From positions 1 through 12,269 of the forward strand of contig PWTP01000043.1 in NCBI GenBank assembly GCA_003563865.1: DNA of 12,269 nucleotides. The letters are read 5' to 3'. This document shows, one piece after another, positions 6,593 to 12,269 of the stretch. The translations under genes were made by a program, and so were the position numbers. Source of the stretch: Dehalococcoidia bacterium. Lineage in GTDB: Bacteria > Chloroflexota > Dehalococcoidia > Dehalococcoidales > CSSed11-197. The notes beneath the pieces are model-generated. The model had not been told where the DNA came from, ran no database searches, and was given only the letters and a program-made list of their open reading frames with translations. Numbering within the stretch: the first letter of the stretch is position 1; every line of letters begins with the position of its first letter.

Positions 6593-6651
6593 AATTTATA
6601 TAGTTTTTTAAAGTTTTCACCCAAACGAATTAATCGACAAAGGAAGGAAAA

Positions 6652-6891
6652 ATGGACGTCAAAGAAGAAATTAGAAAAGCCATCGTAAAAGTTCATCCCG
6701 GAATTGATGAATCCAAAATAACCCCTGCTGCTACCTTCGCAGGAGATCTGGAAATGGACTCTTTAAGCATGGTAGAGCTGGCTCTTGCGATGGAAGACAG
6801 CTTTGGTGTAACTTTGCCGGATGAAGAGCTGGCCAAACTCACCACCGTCGGTGAAGTTATCGAGCTCATTGAATCCAAAGCGGGAAAATAA
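6652..6891 (+). CDS. acpP: Acyl carrier protein
   Basis: A 79-residue acidic carrier that holds growing acyl chains on a phosphopantetheine arm for the FabD, FabF and FabK reactions and delivers them to PlsX. Seen: the attachment motif DLEMDSLSMVEL with Ser37 as the modified residue (the family's usual DSL), flanked by the expected helices, and the end helix VGEVIELIESKAG. The usual Gly-Ala before DSL is Glu-Met. The start is fixed by AAGGAAGG 4-5 bases upstream. It is the first gene of a long plus-strand operon, and fabF begins one base after its stop codon. AcpS, which would modify it, is two genes downstream. Confidence 0.96.
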   Translation: MDVKEEIRKAIVKVHPGIDESKITPAATFAGDLEMDSLSMVELALAMEDSFGVTLPDEELAKLTTVGEVIELIESKAGK

Positions 6892-6892
6892 A

Positions 6893-8122
6893 ATGTTTGA
6901 AAGGGTTGTAATAACCGGTTTTGGAGCCGTAAGCCCGTTAGGCAATAATGTAGGAGACACATGGAAAAGCCTGGTTGAAGGCAAGTCGGGTATTGATTAT
7001 ATCAGTGCTTTTGCAACTGATAATTTTAGTGTAAAAATTGCAGCCGAAACCAAGAACTTTGACCCCCTCGAATACATGGAACCCCGCACTGCCCGCTATA
7101 CAGATCGTTTCGCTCAATATGCTATTGCCGCTGCAAAGCAGGCAATCAAACAATCGGGGTTAGTCATAAATAATGATAACTGTTATGATACAAGTATAAT
7201 TATCGGTAGCGGTGTCGGTGGCATCGGCTCCATGGAGACACAGGTTGGTGTGCTCAACTCGCGAGGCCCTTCAAGGGTAAGCCCCTACATCGTACCCATG
7301 ATGATAGCAGACAATGCCAGTGGCCGCGTTTCAATAGAAACCGGCATTAGAGGTTTTAACCTGAGCCTGGTGTCGGCTTGTTCTACCGGCACCGATGCCA
7401 TCGGCATTGCCTATAAAATGATCAAGTACGGAGAAATCAAGGCAGCCCTTGCCGGCGGGACTGACGCTTCTATAACTCCCATTGGAGTAGCCGGTTTTGC
7501 CCAGGCAGGGGCCCTTACCCGCAATACCGATCCGGCTATTGCTTCCAGGCCGTTTGATGCCAACCGGAATGGCTTCGTAATTGGTGAAGGATCGGGAGTT
7601 ATGGTGCTGGAGGCTTTGACCTCAGCTCTTGAAAGGGGTGCGAACATACTGGCTGAAATAGTAGGTTATGGAGCTACTTCCGATGCTTTCCACATAACAC
7701 AACCGCTTGCCTCGGGTGAATCTGCATTACGGGCCATAGAACTTGCATTAAAGGATACAGGCACCGAAGAAATAGATTATATCAATGCCCATGGCACATC
7801 AACCCCGCTCAACGATGCCAGTGAAACACGTGCTATCAAGAAAAGCTTTGGGGAAAGGGCTTACAATATTCCGGTAAGCTCCATAAAATCCATGCTGGGC
7901 CACATGCTGGGAGCTGCCGGTGCCCTGGAAGCTATTGTTTGCTGTAAAGTAATTGAAGAAGGTATTATACCGCCTACTATCAATCTGGATTGCCCCGACC
8001 CTGAATGCGATCTTGATTACGTTCCCAAAGTTGCCCGTAAAGCTAAGGTAGATACAGCTATCTCAAACTCCTTCGGCTTCGGCGGCCACAACTCAGTGTT
8101 GACATTCAAACGCTATTCCTAA
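6893..8122 (+). CDS. fabF: 3-oxoacyl-ACP synthase II (KAS II)
   Basis: The elongating condensing enzyme: it joins malonyl-ACP to an acyl chain with loss of CO2. The 409-residue protein begins at ATG 6893, one base after the acpP stop; the frame is open further upstream inside acpP but the family N-terminus is (F)ERVVITGFGAVSPLG, seen here at residues 2-17. Catalytic residues are all present: nucleophile Cys163 in SACSTG, His300 in NAHGTSTPLND, Lys332 and His337 in IKSMLGHMLGAAGALE, and the gating loop SNSFGFGGHN (391-400). This Cys-His-His set marks KAS I/II rather than FabH, and the length and motif spacing favour FabF. The ribosome binding site (GCGGGA) is weak, which with the close spacing suggests translational coupling to acpP. 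Confidence 0.96.
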   Translation: MFERVVITGFGAVSPLGNNVGDTWKSLVEGKSGIDYISAFATDNFSVKIAAETKNFDPLEYMEPRTARYTDRFAQYAIAAAKQAIKQSGLVINNDNCYDTSIIIGSGVGGIGSMETQVGVLNSRGPSRVSPYIVPMMIADNASGRVSIETGIRGFNLSLVSACSTGTDAIGIAYKMIKYGEIKAALAGGTDASITPIGVAGFAQAGALTRNTDPAIASRPFDANRNGFVIGEGSGVMVLEALTSALERGANILAEIVGYGATSDAFHITQPLASGESALRAIELALKDTGTEEIDYINAHGTSTPLNDASETRAIKKSFGERAYNIPVSSIKSMLGHMLGAAGALEAIVCCKVIEEGIIPPTINLDCPDPECDLDYVPKVARKAKVDTAISNSFGFGGHNSVLTFKRYS

Positions 8123-8132
8123 ACAAAAAATA

Positions 8133-8507
8133 ATGGATACAAACATAACCACAGGTATCGATATTATCGAGATAGCCCGGGTTAAAAGTGCAGTCAATTG
8201 CTGGCAAGCTGCCTTTTTAAACCGGGTTTTCACACCTTGCGAGCTTAAAATATGTGGCCTAAACACCGAAAGGCTTGCCGGCCGGTTTGCCGCCAAAGAA
8301 GCCGTGTTAAAGGCTTTAAGTTATCAATCTTTAATATGCAACTGGCATGAAATAGAAATCCTGGCACAAGATAACGGCAGACCTTTACTCAAACTTCATG
8401 GAAAAGCCTTTGAAGAATTTGATAAACTGGGTTTTGTAAATATGGATATTAGTTTATCGCACAGCAGAGATTATGCCGTAGCAGTGGCAGTGGGGCAATG
8501 TCAATAA
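8133..8507 (+). CDS. acpS: Holo-ACP synthase
   Basis: AcpS moves 4'-phosphopantetheine from coenzyme A to the serine of ACP, turning AcpP of this operon into its active form. The 124-residue protein has the family motifs TGIDIIEI (Asp10 for metal), RFAAKEAVLKAL (51-62, with Glu56 for metal and Lys55) and ISLSHSRDYAVAVAV near the end. The length is normal. The start lies 10 bases after the fabF stop in an A-rich stretch with no visible Shine-Dalgarno, so translation probably depends on coupling with fabF and may be low. The last 10 bases overlap the start of fabK. Confidence 0.92.
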   Translation: MDTNITTGIDIIEIARVKSAVNCWQAAFLNRVFTPCELKICGLNTERLAGRFAAKEAVLKALSYQSLICNWHEIEILAQDNGRPLLKLHGKAFEEFDKLGFVNMDISLSHSRDYAVAVAVGQCQ

Positions 8508-9448
8508 ACACTCCGATATGCCAACTGCTCGGAATCAGACACCCGATACTCCAGGGGGGTATGGCATGGCTGGCAACGGCAGAACTCGTGAGCGCTGTTT
8601 CTGAGGCCGGAGGCCTTGGGGTAATTGGCGCCGGTAATGCTCCACCGGACTGGCTTAAAGATCAACTGGAAAAAACCCGCCAGCTAACTGATAAGCCCTT
8701 CGGGGTTAACATTATGCTTATGTCTCCACATGCAATGGAAAATTTGGAACTGGTCATTAGAGAACAGGTGAGCATAATAACTTTTGGGGGCGGAAACCCC
8801 GGTGCACACATTGCCGGGCTCAAACAAGCGGGTATAACAGTGATCCCGGTAGTATCCAGTGTAGCTCTGGCCCGCCGCCTTGAACGGGCGGGCGCCGATG
8901 CTGTAATTGCAGAGGGAACCGAGTCCGGCGGTCATGTGGGAGATACCTGCAGCATGGCACTTCTTCCACAGGTGGTTGATGCAGTAAATATACCGGTAAT
9001 TGCCGCCGGAGGCATTGCTGACGGCCGGGGACTCATTGCGGCACTTGCACTCGGAGCACAGGGCATACAAATGGGTACCCGGTTTATTTGCTCCGATGAA
9101 TGTGTTGCCCACCCTGATTTTAAACAACATATAGTCCAGGCTAATGACAGAGCTACTACCGTTACCGGAAAAGCTTTAGGCCATCCGGCAAGGTGTCTTG
9201 AGAACCGGTTCACCCGGGAGTTTTCTGAAATGGAAAAATCTAACTTCAACCCGGAAGAGCTGGACGAACTCGGCCGTGGGCGCCTGCGTGAAGGGGTATT
9301 GCTGGGTAATATTAACGGTGGTTCACTGATGGCCGGCCAAATATCCGGTTTAATCAAAGACATTAAACCGGTTCAACAAATCATTGAAACTATGATTAAT
9401 CAAGCTGAACAGACACTTGGAGGCTTGTCAGAGCTATTGGAGGCATGA
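8498..9448 (+). CDS. fabK: FabK-type enoyl-ACP reductase (FMN-dependent)
   Basis: Reduces the 2,3 double bond of enoyl-ACP with NAD(P)H through FMN, the last step of each elongation cycle, in place of FabI. The 316-residue TIM-barrel protein of the 2-nitropropane dioxygenase family shows HPILQGGMAWLATAEL (15-30), AEGTESGGHVG (138-148) with His146, the phosphate-binding AAGGIADGRG (169-178) and GAQGIQMGTRF (186-196). FabK is told from nitronate monooxygenases mainly by context, and here it sits between acpS and fabD with no FabI in view. The start overlaps the end of acpS by 10 bases, with only a G-rich stretch as binding site. A second relative lies at the right edge. Confidence 0.9.
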   Translation: MSINTPICQLLGIRHPILQGGMAWLATAELVSAVSEAGGLGVIGAGNAPPDWLKDQLEKTRQLTDKPFGVNIMLMSPHAMENLELVIREQVSIITFGGGNPGAHIAGLKQAGITVIPVVSSVALARRLERAGADAVIAEGTESGGHVGDTCSMALLPQVVDAVNIPVIAAGGIADGRGLIAALALGAQGIQMGTRFICSDECVAHPDFKQHIVQANDRATTVTGKALGHPARCLENRFTREFSEMEKSNFNPEELDELGRGRLREGVLLGNINGGSLMAGQISGLIKDIKPVQQIIETMINQAEQTLGGLSELLEA

Positions 9449-9455
9449 TTGGCAA

Positions 9456-10373
9456 ATGAGTAAGGTAGCCTATATTTTCCCGGGTCAGGGAGCCCAAAAG
9501 GTCGGCATGGGGCATGACCTGTACCAGGAGCTTGACTCTGCTCGAAGAATTTTTGACGAGGCCGACAACATACTGGGTTTTAAACTCTCAGAGTTGTGCT
9601 TTGAAGGACCTGAGGAAGAACTAGTTCGCACCCGCAATGTTCAACCTGCCGTGCTGACTACGAGTATTGCCTGCCTGTATGCAGCCCGGCAGCAAAGCAA
9701 TTTACCAGAAGCCTGTTTTACGGCCGGTCATAGCCTTGGTGAGTATACCGCCCTGGTTGCATCAGGAGTGCTTAGTTTTAGAGATGCTTTAAAACTGGTT
9801 GTCTTGAGAGGCAGGTTGATGGAATCGGCTGCCAAACTCTCACCCGGTGGCATGCTTGCCCTGATAGGTGTGAGTGAAGAACTGGCTGAAAGCATTTGCC
9901 GGGCCAGCGACACCGAGATTTCTAACCTGAACTCGCCTCAGCAGGTGGTCATCAGCGGCCATAAGGATAAACTTGAAGCTGCCGCTACCATAGCCCGTGA
10001 AAAAGGAGTTCGCAAAATCATCCCTTTGAAAGTAAACGGCGCCTTTCACTCGCGCTTGATGGCCCCGGCTGCAGAAGGATTGAAGAAAGCGCTCGATGAT
10101 TTAAGGTATAATGAACCGTCACCACCGGTTGTTGCCAATTCTTCAGCCCAACCTTTAACCACCCACAATCAAATAAAACAAGAACTTGAAATACAGCTTT
10201 TAAAACCGGTGTTGTGGCAGAAATCGGTAGAGTACATGAATAACGAGGGAGTAACCACCTTTATAGAGTTCGGCCCCGGCCAGGTCCTTACCGGACTTAT
10301 CAAGCGCATCATCCCGGATGCACGAGTTTACAATATAAGCGATTTAAGCAATATAACAGAAAGCTTGTTCTAA
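9456..10373 (+). CDS. fabD: Malonyl-CoA:ACP transacylase
   Basis: Transfers malonyl from CoA to ACP, supplying the extender unit for FabF. I start it at ATG 9456 (305 residues, family length about 305-310), so that the protein opens MSKVAYIFPGQGAQ; the frame also holds an ATG at 9417 inside fabK but those extra residues do not belong to the family. GGAGG at 9439-9443, within the end of fabK, is 12 bases upstream. Seen: GQGAQ (10-14) oxyanion region, nucleophile Ser93 in GHSLGEY, Arg118 for the malonyl carboxylate, catalytic His198 in AFHSRLM, and FGPGQVLTGL near the end. All active-site residues are present. The gap to fabK is 7 bases. Confidence 0.96.
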   Translation: MSKVAYIFPGQGAQKVGMGHDLYQELDSARRIFDEADNILGFKLSELCFEGPEEELVRTRNVQPAVLTTSIACLYAARQQSNLPEACFTAGHSLGEYTALVASGVLSFRDALKLVVLRGRLMESAAKLSPGGMLALIGVSEELAESICRASDTEISNLNSPQQVVISGHKDKLEAAATIAREKGVRKIIPLKVNGAFHSRLMAPAAEGLKKALDDLRYNEPSPPVVANSSAQPLTTHNQIKQELEIQLLKPVLWQKSVEYMNNEGVTTFIEFGPGQVLTGLIKRIIPDARVYNISDLSNITESLF

Positions 10374-10386
10374 ATTTGAGGTAAGA

Positions 10387-11157
10387 ATGACTTTAAATTA
10401 CGAAAAAGAGGGCAAAGTTGCCATATTCACCCTTAACCGGCCTGAAGCGCTAAATGCGATTGATCCGGATTTACTGGGGGCTCTAAGCAAGGCATTTTGC
10501 GACTTTAAGAAAGATGATACACTGGAGGTGGGCATAATAACCGGCGCCGGCCAGAGGGCTTTTTCGATTGGCGCCGATATCAAAACCATGCTTCCGGAAA
10601 TGAAAAGGGCCCAAAATAATAGCTATGTCCAGCCACCAACAATTATGCGGGGGTTAAACCTGTGGAAGCCACTAATTGCTGCCATTAACGGAGCAGCGCT
10701 CGGCGGGGGCCTTGAACTGGCACTGGCCTGTGATATTCGCATTGCTTCTGAAAAAGCTTTCATGGGATTACCGGAGGTAAATCTGGGCATTATACCCGGC
10801 TGGGGAGGCACACAAAGGCTTATGCGCCTTATACCCCAGGCTAAAGCAGCTGAAATGCTGCTGACCGGCAAGCCTATCGATGCCCGTGAAGCCTACCGCA
10901 TCGGCCTGATTAACAAAGTGGTTGAACCTGATAAACTAATGTCGGCTGCACTGGACATGGCAGAGCTAATTATGAAACCAGCACCTCTGGCCGTAAGGGC
11001 AGCCAAACAGGCCATGGTCCAGGGGCTTAACCTCTCTCTTGAAAGTGGCTTAAGGCTTGAAAAATCTCTTTTCGAAATGCTGGCAACATCTGGGGATTTC
11101 GATGAAGGTTGCCGGGCAATGCTTGAAAAGCGTAAACCCGAATTTAAGTGCAGATAG
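10387..11157 (+). CDS. Enoyl-CoA hydratase/isomerase family protein (crotonase)
   Basis: A 256-residue crotonase-fold enzyme that most likely hydrates 2-enoyl-CoA to 3-hydroxyacyl-CoA or runs the reverse dehydration. Seen: FTLNRPEALNAI (14-25), the oxyanion-hole region FSIGADI (59-65), and both catalytic glutamates, Glu110 in GAALGGGLELALACD and Glu130 in GLPEVNLGIIPGWGGTQRL, as in true hydratases rather than isomerases or hydrolases. The start has TGAGGT 5-6 bases upstream, 13 bases after fabD. It is followed by a 3-hydroxyacyl-CoA dehydrogenase, its natural partner. Its place in a fatty acid synthesis operon, where a FabZ dehydratase would be expected, is unusual. Chain-length preference cannot be read from the sequence. 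Confidence 0.9.
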   Translation: MTLNYEKEGKVAIFTLNRPEALNAIDPDLLGALSKAFCDFKKDDTLEVGIITGAGQRAFSIGADIKTMLPEMKRAQNNSYVQPPTIMRGLNLWKPLIAAINGAALGGGLELALACDIRIASEKAFMGLPEVNLGIIPGWGGTQRLMRLIPQAKAAEMLLTGKPIDAREAYRIGLINKVVEPDKLMSAALDMAELIMKPAPLAVRAAKQAMVQGLNLSLESGLRLEKSLFEMLATSGDFDEGCRAMLEKRKPEFKCR

Positions 11158-11171
11158 CAGGTTATAAAAGT

Positions 11172-12017
11172 ATGGTGATTAAAAAAGTTGGTATTACAGG
11201 CCTGGGAATTATGGGACGCGGCATTGCTGAGGCATGCCTGGGCGCCGGTTACCAGGTAACTGTTTCTGAACAGAATTTAGAATATTTGAATAAGGGCCTT
11301 GAGGATTTTAAAAACACCCTTGAGCGGCTTGCCAGGCTTAAGCGGTTTCCCAGAGAAATTGTTGATGTTTTACCGGAAAGATTTACCGGCACTACCGATA
11401 TAGCCGACTTTGAAGATTGTGACCTGATAATAGAAGCTATTCCGGAAAATCTGGAGGCCAAGAAGGAGCTCTTCAGGCAACTTGACGCCATCTGCCCGGC
11501 CCGCACTATCCTGGCCAGTAACACATCCTGCCTGCCGGTAACTCAAATCGGCTCACTAACCAAAAGGCAAGACAAAGTGGTCGGTATTCATTTTTTTAAC
11601 CCGGTCAGTTTAATGAAACTGGTTGAAGTAATTAAAACAGATCACACCAGCACCGCTACCCTGGAGGCTGCCACGGCTTTTGTTGAATCTTTGGATAAAA
11701 CAGTTGTAATTGCACCAGACACCCCCGGTTTCATTGTCAACCGTCTGCTGCTGGCCTTTTTATCAGAAGCCATGCGCCTGCATGAACTCGGTGTCAGTCC
11801 GGAAGATATCGACAAAGCAACTACCCTGGGATTAAACCATCCAATGGGGCCATTTAAACTGGCCGACTTTATCGGGCTGGATACGGCTTGCTCTATAGCC
11901 CAGTCGATGAACGAGCAGCTCCAGGCTCCTCATTTTGCACCATCGGCAAGTCTTATACAAAAGGTGTCTGAAGGCAAACTGGGACGTAAAACCGGAGAAG
12001 GTTTCTATCGTTACTAA
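11172..12017 (+). CDS. 3-hydroxyacyl-CoA dehydrogenase (3-hydroxybutyryl-CoA dehydrogenase type)
   Basis: Interconverts 3-hydroxyacyl-CoA and 3-oxoacyl-CoA with NAD(P). The 281-residue form is the short, single-function type known from butyrate-forming bacteria (Hbd) and not fused to a hydratase. Seen: the dinucleotide-binding GxGxxG as GLGIMG (10-15), acidic Glu33 after the second strand (favouring NAD), and the four catalytic positions Ser119 (SNTSC), His140 (GIHFFNPV), Glu152 and Asn190 (FIVNRLL), whose spacing matches human HAD Ser137/His158/Glu170/Asn208 exactly. The C-terminal domain has GLNHPMGPFKLADFIGLD and ends GRKTGEGFYRY. I chose ATG 11172; an upstream GTG at 11148 overlaps the crotonase gene and adds eight unlikely residues. 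The gap to the crotonase is 14 bases. Confidence 0.92.
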   Translation: MVIKKVGITGLGIMGRGIAEACLGAGYQVTVSEQNLEYLNKGLEDFKNTLERLARLKRFPREIVDVLPERFTGTTDIADFEDCDLIIEAIPENLEAKKELFRQLDAICPARTILASNTSCLPVTQIGSLTKRQDKVVGIHFFNPVSLMKLVEVIKTDHTSTATLEAATAFVESLDKTVVIAPDTPGFIVNRLLLAFLSEAMRLHELGVSPEDIDKATTLGLNHPMGPFKLADFIGLDTACSIAQSMNEQLQAPHFAPSASLIQKVSEGKLGRKTGEGFYRY

Positions 12018-12047
12018 ACACATTTACAGTGGGGTGGAGAATATTTT

Positions 12048-12269
12048 ATGGCAATGCCTGGTTTAAAAATCGGAGAGCTTTTCGCAAGATTTCCGGTAAT
12101 TCAAGGTGGCATGGGAGTGGGCATTTCGCTGGCTGGCCTTGCCTCAGCAGTTGCTGAAGAAGGCGGCATCGGAGTTATCTCAGCTGCCGGCATCGGCATG
12201 CTTGAGCCGGATTTCAACCGCAACTACAAAGAAGCCAACCAGAGGGCATTGCGCAGTGAAATTCGCAAA
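12048..12269 (+). CDS. Second FabK/nitronate monooxygenase-family flavoprotein, cut by window edge
   Basis: The first 74 residues of an FMN-dependent TIM-barrel oxidoreductase. Seen: LKIGELFARFPVIQGGMGVG (6-25), the family's PVIQGGMG opening, then ASAVAEEGGIGVISAAGIG. The start has GGTGGAGA about 8 bases upstream, and the gene is 30 bases after the dehydrogenase, so it is probably in the same operon. The frame is open to the last base. It is clearly not a copy of the FabK at 8498-9448 (HPILQGGMAW there), and the ISLAGLASAVAEEGGIGVIS wording looks more like the nitronate monooxygenase/YrpB branch. Whether it is a second enoyl reductase or does something else cannot be decided from this fragment. 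Confidence 0.82.
   Translation, partial: MAMPGLKIGELFARFPVIQGGMGVGISLAGLASAVAEEGGIGVISAAGIGMLEPDFNRNYKEANQRALRSEIRK

Noticed and set aside
8684..9363. Long minus-strand frames of 143 and 148 residues within fabK
   Set aside because: Antisense shadows of a well-conserved gene, with compositions rich in Ser/Pro or Cys/Tyr and no family motif.

Overview
The window looks like chromosomal DNA of a bacterium with mid-range GC. It carries 14 coding sequences, two of them cut by the window edges. Strong GGAGG-type ribosome binding sites, a lipobox on the binding protein, a FabK-type enoyl reductase, a PlsX acyltransferase and short clostridial-type 3-hydroxyacyl-CoA dehydrogenase and crotonase proteins suggest an anaerobic or facultative lineage such as Chloroflexota (Dehalococcoidia-like) or Firmicutes. 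This placement is an inference of low confidence; there is no rRNA or clean marker here. I see no rRNA, tRNA, CRISPR, insertion sequence or phage gene, and base composition looks even throughout.

Layout. (1) Bases 1-1789, minus strand: a CcmF/NrfE-type cytochrome c haem lyase cut by the left edge, preceded by a small Smr-domain protein and an FxsA-family membrane protein. (2) Bases 1959-5229: the three parts of a glycine betaine/proline-type ABC importer. The ATPase is on the plus strand, while the permease and the lipoprotein binding protein are on the minus strand. ATPase and permease genes meet tail to tail with 9 bases between them. (3) Bases 5485-6486, minus strand: plsX. (4) Bases 6652 to the right edge, plus strand: a tight operon acpP - fabF - acpS - fabK - fabD - crotonase - 3-hydroxyacyl-CoA dehydrogenase - second FabK/nitronate-monooxygenase-type flavoprotein (cut by the edge).

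How the parts work together. The plus-strand operon holds the acyl carrier protein, the synthase that activates it (AcpS), the malonyl loader (FabD), a condensing enzyme (FabF) and an enoyl reductase (FabK). The ketoreductase and dehydratase normally found with them (FabG, FabZ) are not in the window. Where one might expect them stand a crotonase and a 3-hydroxyacyl-CoA dehydrogenase, which do the equivalent chemistry on CoA thioesters. PlsX, which passes finished acyl chains from ACP toward phospholipid, is divergent from acpP across a 165-base region with a near-consensus promoter and a perfect 21-base palindrome, a likely control point. The betaine importer is an osmoprotection module and the haem lyase belongs to c-type cytochrome maturation; neither has an obvious link to the lipid genes.

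No clearly new system is evident. The points most worth checking are the mixed fatty-acid/beta-oxidation operon, the tail-to-tail importer, altered key residues in the haem lyase, and inverted repeats at the predicted 5' ends of several transcripts.
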